Assembly (NCBI GenBank): GCA_039024635.1
Contig: JBCCQA010000011.1
Coordinates: 1-64,000, forward strand
From: Kuafuiihalomonas sp039024635
Lineage (GTDB): Bacteria > Myxococcota > Kuafuiibacteriia > Kuafuiibacteriales > Kuafuiibacteriaceae
DNA length: 64,000 bases
Direction: 5' to 3'
How positions within the stretch are numbered: the stretch's first letter is position 1; each line of letters opens with the position of its first letter. A program made the translations under genes and the position numbers. Of this stretch, positions 52,757 through 61,736 are shown one piece after another. The notes under the pieces were generated by a model that was not told the origin of the DNA, made no database searches, and worked only from the letters and a program-made list of their open reading frames with translations.

Positions 52757-53617
52757 GTGTCACCTGGTCTCCGACACATGCTGGCCGCGACCTTTCTTTT
52801 CTCGCTGATGGCCGTCTGCGTGAAGCGGGCCGGAGAGTCCGGTCTGCCTACGGCGGAGATCGTGATGGCTCGAGGCTTGATAACGCTCGCCCTGTCGTCG
52901 ATCATGCTTCGCCGGGCCGGCATTTCACCGTGGGGTGTCCATCGTCCACTGCTACTGGCTCGAGGACTGGCCGGGGTCTGCGGTCTGAGCTGCTTCTACT
53001 ACTCCGTGACTCACCTTCCGCTGGCCGACGTCTCGGTCCTCCACAAGGTCAATCCGGTCTTGACCTCACTTTTCGCCGCCCTGGCCCTGGGCGAAGGTCT
53101 TCATGCGAGTGACTTCGTGGCGGGCGGGATGGCTGTACTTGGCGTCATCTTGGTCGCGCGCCCCAGCTTCATTTTTGAAGGAGCAAGTCTCGAACTCTTT
53201 CCGGTCGCGATTGCTTTGCTCGGTGCCTGTTTCAGCTCCATCGCCTACGTGATCGTTCGGCAGCTGCGAAAGACCGACCATCCGCTGGTGGTGGTCTTCT
53301 TCTTTCCACTCGTCGCCGTGCCCGCGTGCTTGCCTTTTCTCCTGCCGGTCGCGGTATGGCCTCGAGGCGAGCAGTGGCTCTACCTGCTCGGTGTCGGCGT
53401 TTTCACCCAGCTCGCCCAGGTCGAGATGACCAAAGGACTCCACGCCGAGCGCGCGGGTCGCGCCATGGCCATGAGCTACGTCCAGATCCTCTTCGCGACC
53501 GCCTGGGGCCTGCTGCTCTTCGGCGAGAGACCTCAGCTGCTGGCCGCCTTCGGCGCCGTGATCATCTTCTCTGCGACGTTGCTCGTCCTACGGGCACGAC
53601 GCTCAGTCGTCTCCTGA
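52757..53617 (+). CDS. EamA/DMT-family transporter
   Basis: Inner-membrane protein of 286 residues with ten predicted transmembrane helices in two EamA repeats (first about 5-135, second about 150-280). The motifs PVLTSLFAALALGE and PQLLAAFGAVIIFSATLLV mark the ends of the repeats. Such proteins export metabolites or amino acids; substrate unknown. GTG at 52757. Its 3' end overlaps the convergent giant protein gene by 56 bases. Confidence 0.88.
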   Translation: MSPGLRHMLAATFLFSLMAVCVKRAGESGLPTAEIVMARGLITLALSSIMLRRAGISPWGVHRPLLLARGLAGVCGLSCFYYSVTHLPLADVSVLHKVNPVLTSLFAALALGEGLHASDFVAGGMAVLGVILVARPSFIFEGASLELFPVAIALLGACFSSIAYVIVRQLRKTDHPLVVVFFFPLVAVPACLPFLLPVAVWPRGEQWLYLLGVGVFTQLAQVEMTKGLHAERAGRAMAMSYVQILFATAWGLLLFGERPQLLAAFGAVIIFSATLLVLRARRSVVS

Positions 53618-56600
53618 GGCCGAAGGCGAGCCCAAAGATGGGCAAGATCCACCAGCCAGAGCTCGTCCTCGTCTCGCGGCAGCTGCACTCGCCGTCGGTG
53701 CCCGCGATTGGACCGGGGTCGTCGATGGGGTCGACCATGCCGTCCGGCACTCGCTCGGCCTCCAGTATACCCGCGAGCAGCGTGATCTCGCGATTGGCCG
53801 CCCCGTCCCCGTCGTTGCTCCCGCCATCTCGAACCCGAACTCGGAGACACCGAGCCCCGGGCTGCAGCCCGTCGACGTAGGCCGAGGACTCCGGCGGAGG
53901 GCAGGACGCATCGGCCGGGGCACTGGCCAGGCCCGGACCTGCGAAGTCGAACCAAGCGGAACTCTGGAAGGTCCGAAGGACGACGGGATCGGCGCCGAGG
54001 GGGGCGCGAAGCGGAATGACCAGCTGTACGTCCTGCCCCGTCCGCGCCAGATCGGTGAGAACCACGTCGACGTAGGCGTCGACGGGGAAGCGCACGTCGG
54101 CTCGTCCCTGGAGGGCCAGCTCGGGTGCCGACAGGCCGGCGCCCTCACCACCGGCTCGCTGGGCGAGCTCGCCCAACACCAGTCGGGTTCCCGCTTCTGC
54201 CTCGACGACGTCGGGACTGAGTCGACCGTTCGCCATCTCCAGCCCCATCGGCATCACGTGGGGGAGCGTCCAGGGGTCGAGGGCGTCGACCAGTCCATCC
54301 TGGTCCTCGTCGGAGACAAGACTCTCCTCCTCGATCTCGTCGCCGTCCAGGTCGTCGGGCTGGGACGGGGGAGCGCTGGGCAAGACGCGAAGCGGTACCC
54401 TACGCACCGTCGTCGCGCCTCCTTCGTCGGTGGCCCGAACCGCGACCACGAGCCCCGTTTCCAAGGAGCTCGGATCTGCCAGTCGATCCGCGCCGTCTTC
54501 CGTCACGTTCACGCTTGGGGGAAAGCTCCAGACCAGTGGGATGGAAGGACTCTCGGCGTCGAGCACCGCGGCGGAGAAGCGGACGGGACCACCGTCTGCG
54601 AGCACGACAAAACCGACCCGGCCATCCTGCTCGACGGAGAGCTCGATGCGGGGCGGGCTGTTGCTCCCTTGGAGAATCGGGATCTCTTCGGTCCCGAAGC
54701 TGGTCTCGATGGTCAGAATCTCGGTCGGCGTCGCAGGATCCGCGAAGCTCTGGAAGGAGAGGCTGACCGAGAGGGTCTCGGCGTCGAAGCTCAGTACGCC
54801 GTTCTCGAGGTCGGTGCTGTCTTCGGCGCCGCGGACCGCGAAGGGGAGCTCGAGCGCTTCAGGGCTGAAGCCGTTCAGCCAGACGTCGAAACGTCCCTCT
54901 TCCCCGGCCTGGACTACCGGAGAGCGGGCGAAGTCGATCAAGGGCCGAACGTCGATCTGTTGCTCGAAGAAGGCTTCGTCGCCAGCTTGGTTGAATTCTC
55001 GCCACTGAATGAAGCTCCGGCCTGGCCGAAGAAGCTCCGGGGCTTCTCTCAACTCGACTTGACCGTTGGGTACCAGACCCAGCGCGTCGGGAACGTCGAG
55101 CTGCGGCAGGGGTGTGAAGAGGCCGACCGACTCCAATTCGATTCGGGCGTCGAGGGTCGGTTCGGCCACGGCGATGACGACGGTGAAGGGCGGACTATCT
55201 GCCTCTCCGTCGTTCACGACGGCGGTCAGTTCGGCCAGCCCGGTGAAGCCGAGGGCCGGGGTGAAGACCAGACCGTCCAAGTTGCCGTCGACCGGCGCAT
55301 CCAGCCGAAGGCTGAAGTCATCCGGGAAGACGTCGTCCACGTCGCTGACCATGAGGTCGTCGATGCGGATGGTGACCGGGGCGTCCTGAAACGTGCCGAT
55401 GACATCCTGTCCGGTGATCAGGGGCGCATCGTTGACCGGGGTTACGTCGACCTCAAGGAGGAAAGCGTCGCTGCGAAGTGCACCGTCGTCGACTCGGACT
55501 TGGACTTGGAGGAGGCCAAAGAAATCGGGACCTGGCCTAACGGTAGTCCCGACCGCGCTGTAGTCGGCCCCCATCTCCACCAGAAGTACGAAGTCACCCT
55601 CTCCGTCGACGTCCCCAAACTCGAGATCATCTAGGCTCAGCTCGAAGGCTTCGTCCTCGACCGCGTTCAGGATGCGCTGGCCCGTGATCACCGGAGCGTC
55701 GTCGACCGGCGCCACGTCCACCGTAGCCACGAAGGTTTCGCTGGCGTCGACGCCGTCGCTGACTTGCAGAGCGACCGACAGCATCCCCGCGAAATCAGGG
55801 TCGGGAATCAGCTCCGAGCCCGAGAACGTGTAGTCGTTGCCTGGCAGCAGGATCACGTCGAGTTGGGCCAGATCGTCGTCGACGTCGCTCACGACGAGAT
55901 CGTCGATGAGGATGGTGCGCCGATCGTCCTCGGGAAGCGAGATGTCAGACTGTCCGGTCACAACCGGCGCGTCGTTGACGGGGTTGACGGTCAACATAGC
56001 CATAAAGGGGGAGCTGTTGGCCTGACCGTCGTCGACTTGAAGGTTGACCTGCAGATTCCCTGAGAAATTGGGGTTGGGAGTGAGCGTCGCGCCATTGGCG
56101 GTGTAGTTCGTTCCCGAAAGAACGGTCACAGCGAAGCTTTGGCTGTCCGGATCGACGATGGTGAGGTCCGACGCTTCGATGAGAAGCGGTGTGTCTTCGT
56201 CGGTACTTAAAGGGGCAGTGCCGGTGATGACCGGCGGATCGTTGACCGCGTCCACCGTAATGCTGACCGGGAAGGGCGCGCTGTCCAACGCGCCGTCGTT
56301 CACCGTGGCCATGGCGGTCACCACGCCTTCGAAGTCGGGGGCGGGGGTGACGACGCCGCTTACTTCGGATGCGTTGCTGAGCATGGTGAGCCGGAGGGTG
56401 AAGCTCGTGTCATCCGGGTCGACGACCGTGAAGTCGGTGACGCGAACGGTGATGGGCGTATCTTCATCGGTTCGAAGAGGGGACTGAGCAGTGATGACGG
56501 GAGGGTCGTTTACGGGCGTGACGGTCAAGACGGTGTCGAAGGGTAGGCTGTCGTCGGTCCCATCGCTCACGACGACGGGGACGGTCAGATTTCCGAAGAA

Positions 56601-58283
56601 GTTGGTGTCCGGCGTGATGGTGTTACCCGACAGAGCATAGCCTGTTCCGGCCAGTACCCGGATGGCGAAGCCGGAGCTGTCGTCGACATCGGTGAAGATC
56701 ACGTCCCCGATGGCGTAGGTGAAAGCGGTGTCTTCGGGCACCGATAGTGTGCGTTGCCCGGTGATGCTCGGTGGATCATTGACGGCCACGACTTCGATGT
56801 TCACGTCGAAGCTGTTGCTGCTCAGGTCGCCATCGCTCACCGTCACCGGGACGACCAAGGTCCCGACGAAGTTTGCGTCCGGTGTGACAACGGCGCCCAT
56901 GAAACTGTAGTTGGCGCCGCTCTGTAGGGTGAGGGTGAAGCTCGTATCGTCTGGATCCTGGATGAGGAGGTCGCTGGAAGAGAGCGTGGTGGCCACGTCT
57001 TCGTCGGTAGAAAGTGGCTGCTGGCCGGCCAGGACCGGAGGATCGTTGATGGGGTTGACGGTGATGATGACGTCGAAGGGTGCGCTGTCCTGGACCCCAT
57101 CGTTGACGGTCACGGGGACGGTCAGGCTTCCGTCGAAGTCTGCGTCCGGTGTGACGGTGGTTCCCGACACGGAGTAGTTGGGCCCTGTTTCAACGTCGAG
57201 CGTGAAGTCGGCGGGGTAGGCGTTGTCAGGGTCGCTAACCGTCAGATCACCCAGTCCGAGGGTGATGCTCGTGTCTTCGTCGACCGACAGCGCGCTCTGA
57301 CCAGTGATGACGGGGGTTTCGTTGGCTTCGACCCAGCCGATTTCATACAGGAGCTCGGCCGAAAGATCAGAGTCGAAGGTGGGCGTCCGGCGGGGCTCCA
57401 TCAGCTCGTCGGGAGAGAGGGTGATGTCGAAGTGAGAGATGGATGAGCCGGCCGCGAAGGTGGCTGGGGCGTACATCTCGACCCGTGCGTTGTTGAGTCC
57501 ACTCGTGAGCCCGGTCGCTGCGCCATTCACGCCGCTGCCCGTCCAGACGATGTCGCCGCCCGTCCCCGCGCTCTGGCGTTGAGCGTCGGTGGCGCCCGCC
57601 GAGTCCAAATCTCGGTTGTTGGCCGCGTCTCTCAAAAAGATGACGTACTGGTCGTCGGTTCCGAACAGGGCAGGGTTGCCCGTAAAGCCCGCCAGCTGGC
57701 CGGTGCTGAAGTTGGCGAAGGTCTGGAATCCGAGGCCGTGGGCAAGTTCGTGAAGTGCTACTTGGTAGAGCGGCACGTCGGGACTGGTGGCAGCCGTGGT
57801 TCCGTAGTGCCAGTCGGCGCCGCCGAGACAGTTGGGCAAGTTTGGGTCGTCCAGGTCGGAGTTGAAGCGGGCCAAGATGTCTTCAGGAAAAGAGCTTTGG
57901 CTGGAGGTGTTCAGGTCGACGCCGGCCAGAGAGTTGGCGAGGGCCGCCGAATAGAGGGTGTCGATAGCGGGCGCGTTGGTGAAGTTCTGATGCACGCTCC
58001 GCGCGCCCGCGGAGCCGAGTACAGCACTGGTGGCCGTGCAGCCCAAACTCGTGAAGCTGACGGCAACTTCGATGTCGACCGTACTCTCCAGTCGGTCCGC
58101 CCAGAACTGGGCCGCATCCTCGAGGGTGTCCCCTCTGTCTTGAGTGTAGCCTCCGTTGGCAGGGAACTGAAGGACGATGGTCGAGCCCTTGCCGGTCACG
58201 GTGAGGGTGGTCTGCGCAGAAGCACTTTGACCGAGCAGCGTCAGCCCGAGCGCAATGAAGAAATTGATGGTGGAACGCAGCAT
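53562..58283 (-). CDS. Giant secreted metalloprotease-like protein with eight cadherin-like repeats and MYXO-CTERM-type tail
   Basis: Protein of 1573 residues. Signal peptide at 1-23. Residues about 25-320 form a zincin-type domain with HELAHGLGFQTF (178-189), resembling PA-domain metallopeptidases. Residues 322-1041 are eight tandem repeats of 89-92 residues with the cadherin-like signature NDPPVITGQ..DEDT..DPD..., each likely binding Ca. About 1042-1330 is divergent Ig-like sequence, then DLDGDEIEEESLVSDEDQDGLVD, a Ca-binding thrombospondin-3 type segment. The end has CSCRE, a hydrophobic helix (WWILPIFGLAFGL) and RRR, a sorting tail of MYXO-CTERM type, but with 14 extra residues. It follows the 58286 gene by two bases. 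Confidence 0.88.
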   Translation of the reverse strand: MLRSTINFFIALGLTLLGQSASAQTTLTVTGKGSTIVLQFPANGGYTQDRGDTLEDAAQFWADRLESTVDIEVAVSFTSLGCTATSAVLGSAGARSVHQNFTNAPAIDTLYSAALANSLAGVDLNTSSQSSFPEDILARFNSDLDDPNLPNCLGGADWHYGTTAATSPDVPLYQVALHELAHGLGFQTFANFSTGQLAGFTGNPALFGTDDQYVIFLRDAANNRDLDSAGATDAQRQSAGTGGDIVWTGSGVNGAATGLTSGLNNARVEMYAPATFAAGSSISHFDITLSPDELMEPRRTPTFDSDLSAELLYEIGWVEANETPVITGQSALSVDEDTSITLGLGDLTVSDPDNAYPADFTLDVETGPNYSVSGTTVTPDADFDGSLTVPVTVNDGVQDSAPFDVIITVNPINDPPVLAGQQPLSTDEDVATTLSSSDLLIQDPDDTSFTLTLQSGANYSFMGAVVTPDANFVGTLVVPVTVSDGDLSSNSFDVNIEVVAVNDPPSITGQRTLSVPEDTAFTYAIGDVIFTDVDDSSGFAIRVLAGTGYALSGNTITPDTNFFGNLTVPVVVSDGTDDSLPFDTVLTVTPVNDPPVITAQSPLRTDEDTPITVRVTDFTVVDPDDTSFTLRLTMLSNASEVSGVVTPAPDFEGVVTAMATVNDGALDSAPFPVSITVDAVNDPPVITGTAPLSTDEDTPLLIEASDLTIVDPDSQSFAVTVLSGTNYTANGATLTPNPNFSGNLQVNLQVDDGQANSSPFMAMLTVNPVNDAPVVTGQSDISLPEDDRRTILIDDLVVSDVDDDLAQLDVILLPGNDYTFSGSELIPDPDFAGMLSVALQVSDGVDASETFVATVDVAPVDDAPVITGQRILNAVEDEAFELSLDDLEFGDVDGEGDFVLLVEMGADYSAVGTTVRPGPDFFGLLQVQVRVDDGALRSDAFLLEVDVTPVNDAPLITGQDVIGTFQDAPVTIRIDDLMVSDVDDVFPDDFSLRLDAPVDGNLDGLVFTPALGFTGLAELTAVVNDGEADSPPFTVVIAVAEPTLDARIELESVGLFTPLPQLDVPDALGLVPNGQVELREAPELLRPGRSFIQWREFNQAGDEAFFEQQIDVRPLIDFARSPVVQAGEEGRFDVWLNGFSPEALELPFAVRGAEDSTDLENGVLSFDAETLSVSLSFQSFADPATPTEILTIETSFGTEEIPILQGSNSPPRIELSVEQDGRVGFVVLADGGPVRFSAAVLDAESPSIPLVWSFPPSVNVTEDGADRLADPSSLETGLVVAVRATDEGGATTVRRVPLRVLPSAPPSQPDDLDGDEIEEESLVSDEDQDGLVDALDPWTLPHVMPMGLEMANGRLSPDVVEAEAGTRLVLGELAQRAGGEGAGLSAPELALQGRADVRFPVDAYVDVVLTDLARTGQDVQLVIPLRAPLGADPVVLRTFQSSAWFDFAGPGLASAPADASCPPPESSAYVDGLQPGARCLRVRVRDGGSNDGDGAANREITLLAGILEAERVPDGMVDPIDDPGPIAGTDGECSCRETRTSSGWWILPIFGLAFGLRRRLSVVPVGRATSQRR
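55161..57320 (-). repeat. Eight tandem cadherin-like repeat units within the giant gene
   Basis: Units start at residues 322, 414, 503, 593, 682, 771, 862 and 952, each 89-92 residues. They share ITGQ-L-EDT, DPDD, TPDxxFxG and VNDG landmarks but differ clearly in sequence, so they are old rather than recent duplications. Confidence 0.85.
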
Positions 58284-58285
58284 GC

Positions 58286-58789
58286 TCAGTACTCGGTAAT
58301 GGTGACTTCACCGTCCTCGTCGATGGTGGCGACGGGGACGAAGTGGGCAGGGCCGCCGAGTTCGACGAAGGTCGATCCATCAGAGGCGGTCCGCAGGCGG
58401 GGGTCGGCGCCCTGTCGTTTCAGCTCCAGCACCTGAGCTCTGACGGCGGGGGCTAGGTCTTCGAGCCGAGGGGGCGGGTGGTGGCCCGGATGCCTCCCTT
58501 CGACCGCTGCCGAGGCTCGGGGGCCCGAGAGGGCGGGCCCAGCCTCTGGGCTCGAACCGGTCGGGCTCTCTGATGAGGATCGAGCGCCGTTTCGCCGCGG
58601 CGACACGCCTTCGGTCTCGGTCGTGTCGGCGTGCTCTTCCGACCTGGCAGGATCCTCTCCTTCGTCGCGCACCTCGGACTGGGGAGTCTGAGCCTCCACC
58701 TGCGGCGAGGGCTGAGGGGAGGCAACGAGGAGAATCGCGAGGCCAACGCCGACGACGGCGAAAGCGCAGAACAAGAGAAGAGGTCTCAT
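58286..58789 (-). CDS. Membrane-anchored partner of the giant surface protein, unknown function
   Basis: Protein of 167 residues: an N-terminal transmembrane helix (LLLFCAFAVVGVGLAILLVA), a disordered Ser/Glu/Pro-rich linker of about 80 residues, and a small C-terminal domain (RLEDLAPAVRAQVLELKRQGADPRLR, then TFVELGGPAHFVPVATID). The ATG at 58789 is preferred over an upstream start. Only two bases separate its stop from the giant protein's ATG, so it may help its secretion or display; that is inference. Confidence 0.68.
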   Translation of the reverse strand: MRPLLLFCAFAVVGVGLAILLVASPQPSPQVEAQTPQSEVRDEGEDPARSEEHADTTETEGVSPRRNGARSSSESPTGSSPEAGPALSGPRASAAVEGRHPGHHPPPRLEDLAPAVRAQVLELKRQGADPRLRTASDGSTFVELGGPAHFVPVATIDEDGEVTITEY

Positions 58790-58857
58790 GGGCGGGCGCC
58801 CGGAGCATACCCGCAACCCGGCCATCTTGGCCAAAGTGCGCCCTTCGGTGTCTCGAC

Positions 58858-60087
58858 TCAGGCCTCGAAGGGAGGATGGATATGACCGGTCTCGTCTCGC
58901 AGCAGGATGGCCTGAAGACGTCGACCGGGCTCGAATTCCGCCTCACCGGCCGGCAAGAGCACCAGGGCGTCGACGTCCACCATCGACGGTAGAGAGCCGG
59001 AGCCCTGGAGCCGATGGAGGGTCAGCTCCCACCCATCGGGGCCATGGGTGAGCTTACCGCGGGCCAGCTCGGGCCGTCGAGGGCTGTGCCGATGGGGATG
59101 GGTGAGTCGAACGCTTTGAGGAGGCCGAAAAGGCCGTGGGTCGCCCAGCATCTTGCGAAGGCAGGGGCGCACGAAGGCTTCGAAGGTCACCATGCTGCTG
59201 ATGGGGTTGCCGGGAAGGCCCACCACCGGTCGACCCCCAGGACCGACCCCGAAGCTGAGCGGCTTTCCCGGCTTTACGGCCACCTTCCAGAAGTCGGCCT
59301 TCACACCGGAGGATTCGAAAGCGTCCCTGACGTGGTCATGCTCACCGACCGAGACCCCACCCGATGTGAGGACGACGTCGTGTCGCAGGGCACGAGCCAG
59401 CGACCCGCGGAGTTCGTGCTCGGAGTCCCCCACGATGGGAAAGACCACAGGCCGACAGCCCGCCGCCCGGACCTGGGCCGCGAGCGCGTGGGCGTTGCTG
59501 TTGTAGATGGTACCCTCGTCCAGCGCCTCGCCTAGTTCGCGCAGTTCGTCCCCCGTCGTCATGATGGCCACGCTGGGTTGGCGAAAGACGTCGACGGTCG
59601 CAATCCCTTGCGAGACGAGAAGCCCGATCTCCCCCGGACCCACTCGCAGGCCCTGTCCGAGCAGAGTCTCGCCGGCCTTGGAGTCACTACCCCGGAAGCG
59701 GATGTTGGCCCTCGGACTCGCGCCTTTTCTGAACCAGATCTGCTCTCCGTCTCGGTCGACGTCTTCTTGGATGACAACGGCGTCGGCGCCTTCCGGCATC
59801 ACCGCCCCCGTGAAGATGCGCATGACCGCATCCTCGGCCAGGGGGGCGGGGGTACCACCTCCGGCCCGACTCTCGCCCACGACCTTCGACTTGGCCCCCT
59901 CCGTGGTCTGCCCGGTCCGAACCGCGTAGCCGTCCATAGCGCTGTTGTCGAAAGGGGGGGCATCCACTCGAGCGGGGACGTCCTCGGCCAAGTGTCGATC
60001 CAAGGCCGAGTCGACCGCTAGGCTCTCCGAGCCAAGAGGCTCGAAGGCCGGGAGCATGCTCCGAAGGGCCTCACCGATGGACTTCAT
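58858..60087 (-). CDS. moeA: Molybdopterin molybdenumtransferase
   Basis: Inserts molybdate into adenylated molybdopterin to form molybdenum cofactor; 409 residues. Signature DNSAMDGYAVR near residue 45, the MoCF domain with TTGDEL and LTSGGVSVGEHD, and PGKPLSFG and GLPGNPISSM at the active site. ATG at 60087; a longer in-frame start at 60126 is less likely. No other mo genes are nearby. Its strand-mate 60141 is 53 bases upstream. Confidence 0.94.
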   Translation of the reverse strand: MKSIGEALRSMLPAFEPLGSESLAVDSALDRHLAEDVPARVDAPPFDNSAMDGYAVRTGQTTEGAKSKVVGESRAGGGTPAPLAEDAVMRIFTGAVMPEGADAVVIQEDVDRDGEQIWFRKGASPRANIRFRGSDSKAGETLLGQGLRVGPGEIGLLVSQGIATVDVFRQPSVAIMTTGDELRELGEALDEGTIYNSNAHALAAQVRAAGCRPVVFPIVGDSEHELRGSLARALRHDVVLTSGGVSVGEHDHVRDAFESSGVKADFWKVAVKPGKPLSFGVGPGGRPVVGLPGNPISSMVTFEAFVRPCLRKMLGDPRPFRPPQSVRLTHPHRHSPRRPELARGKLTHGPDGWELTLHRLQGSGSLPSMVDVDALVLLPAGEAEFEPGRRLQAILLRDETGHIHPPFEA

Positions 60088-60140
60088 CCTGCGAGGACTA
60101 GCTGGTCTGCAGGAGACCGTCGACAAGATCGCGGAGCTCC

Positions 60141-60593
60141 CTAGGGCCGCAGGAAAGCGATGGCTTCGCGGTCGTCGGTGGGGAGAGCGATGGCCGTCAG
60201 CACGATACGCTCGTCGGTGGGCAGAAAGCGGAAAAGCTGTTTATCGCTCAGGCATTCCTCGATGGAAGCGATCGCGATGCAGCGCCAACGTTCGAAACGA
60301 GCGTCTTCTCCCACCGACTCCACCGTGAGGAGCAAGACGGAGCGCAGTGGCCAATTCCCGATAGTGACGTCAAAACGAGCCTGGACCCCGTGTTCGATCC
60401 GAGGTGCCACCACGATGTGGGGAACGTAGGTGCGATTGAACTCGACGACGCCCCCTTCTTCGATCCCGTCCGGCTCGAGGGCGAGACGCTCGATGTCGAG
60501 AGACTGCTTGGTTTCCGCGTAGGCATGGTTGGCGATCAGCGCGCCCAGGTATAGGGCGGTGATCCTGATAGTATTCTTCATGAGTTCCTTCAT
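60141..60593 (-). CDS. Secreted protein, unknown function
   Basis: Protein of 150 residues. Signal peptide about 1-26 (ITALYLGALIANHAYA). The mature part is beta-rich (VVEFNRTYVPHIVVAPRIEHG, SVLLLTVESVGED) and has two Cys (RWRCIAIASIEECL) that may form a disulfide. No family recognised. ATG at 60593 has AAGGAG 8 bases upstream; ATG at 60578 is an alternative. Upstream DNA to 60770 has lower GC than the surroundings and should hold divergent promoters. Confidence 0.65.
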   Translation of the reverse strand: MKELMKNTIRITALYLGALIANHAYAETKQSLDIERLALEPDGIEEGGVVEFNRTYVPHIVVAPRIEHGVQARFDVTIGNWPLRSVLLLTVESVGEDARFERWRCIAIASIEECLSDKQLFRFLPTDERIVLTAIALPTDDREAIAFLRP

Positions 60594-60770
60594 CTTCGTG
60601 CTCCTTCTGCTCGCTCAACAGAGCGTTCAGCGAGATCGAAGGAGCGTGAGGGCTCGGATTCAAAATCTTTAGTGGCGATTGTCGGTCTGCGTGACGCTGC
60701 CGTGTCATCAAAGCCGTCACCAAATGAAAGATGTGGAAGGTGCCCTCGTTGAGTTCGACGAAGGCGAACC

Positions 60771-61736
60771 ATGGAGAATCGATTTTGTACGCATCTTCGC
60801 CGTCTCGTGGAGGGTCGCCTCTCCAAGCAAGGTGAGCGTTCGTTCATCGAGCTCCATGTCTTCCACTTCTCGCGAAGGGTCGAGCGTCTGCCAGCGAACT
60901 GGTTCCCTGGCCGGGAGAAATCCGGAGAGGCGGTCCGGTCCTTGGCCAACGGGGCCTACGCTCATCTCGCCAACGAGCCCCTTCGTCGTCACCTGACGGC
61001 CTTCGAACTGGCCTACTTCGAGCATGAAGGCCAAGAGCTGTCCTGGCTATACTACTGGCCTCGCTCCGCATGCATGCAGTGGCTACGCCGACAGTCCGCC
61101 CAGCAGCTCGCTCCGATGGAGCGCCTGCGACGGAACGCACGGAACCAGCTGAAGACCAGCTTCTTCAAGCCCGTAGCATCGTGGAGAGGAGAGCCGGCCT
61201 GGGCCCCCGCCCACTGGCCAGTATCGCGTCGCCATGGGCTGCCCCCTGTGTTGGATGCACTCAATGTCGACGTGCGGCGGCTCGGCCCCTGCGAGGCCAT
61301 TCTCACCCTCCTGGAAGCCGCTCAAGCGCCTCTCACCCTCACCCAGCTCGTAGACGTCTGGGCGCGGAGTTTGGTTTTGGTACCCCGTGAGCATGGGAGC
61401 ACGGAGCTCGATGCCTACGACGACGGTCGAAAAAGTGTTGAGCTCGCCATCGAGGAGAGCGAGCTCCTCCGAAAGGTGCGCCATTTTTGGAAAGAGCGAT
61501 TGACGCGAGAAGAACGGGCCTTGCTCCGCTGTCGAGGCTACGGCGGAGAGAAGCGTCTGCGTCCTTTCGCCCAGGTCGCAGAGATGCTCGGTAGATTCGG
61601 AGCCGAGCGCTGGCGCCAGCGAGAGCGAAGTCTTCTGGAGATGGCGCGGGAGGTCTTCCAGGATGACCCTTCCGACGAGGTGGCCCAGCTCCTCGCCCTC
61701 GTGATCGGCGAGAGCCCGAGGCTCCAGCCCTCATGA
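60771..61736 (+). CDS. Possible sigma-70-like regulator, weak assignment
   Basis: Protein of 321 residues, basic, no signal or membrane helix. Residues 20-130 are helical with aromatic/basic clusters (FELAYFEHEGQELSWLYYWPRSACMQWLRRQ) that could correspond to a sigma region-2-like fold. The C-terminal LTREERALLRCRGYG...PFAQVAEMLGRFGAERWRQRERSLLEMARE resembles sigma region 4: HTH-like, though without a clean family signature. The middle (about 170-230) may be a winged helix. It is divergent from the secreted 60593 gene. If not a sigma factor, it is another DNA-binding protein. ATG at 60771. Confidence 0.45.
   Translation: MENRFCTHLRRLVEGRLSKQGERSFIELHVFHFSRRVERLPANWFPGREKSGEAVRSLANGAYAHLANEPLRRHLTAFELAYFEHEGQELSWLYYWPRSACMQWLRRQSAQQLAPMERLRRNARNQLKTSFFKPVASWRGEPAWAPAHWPVSRRHGLPPVLDALNVDVRRLGPCEAILTLLEAAQAPLTLTQLVDVWARSLVLVPREHGSTELDAYDDGRKSVELAIEESELLRKVRHFWKERLTREERALLRCRGYGGEKRLRPFAQVAEMLGRFGAERWRQRERSLLEMAREVFQDDPSDEVAQLLALVIGESPRLQPS

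Noticed and set aside
54258..55634. 458-codon plus-strand frame opposite the giant gene
   Set aside because: Composition is that of an antisense shadow; the minus-strand frame has clear repeats and domains.
55161..57320. Repeat region as a recent expansion or CRISPR-like array
   Set aside because: Units are 267-276 bases long, protein-coding and well diverged; there are no short identical repeats with unique spacers.
60615..60631. GTTCAGC preceded by LexA-like bases upstream of the secreted 60593 gene
   Set aside because: Only about 13 of 17 positions fit, no promoter geometry supports it, and the 7-mer should occur several times by chance in 64 kb.
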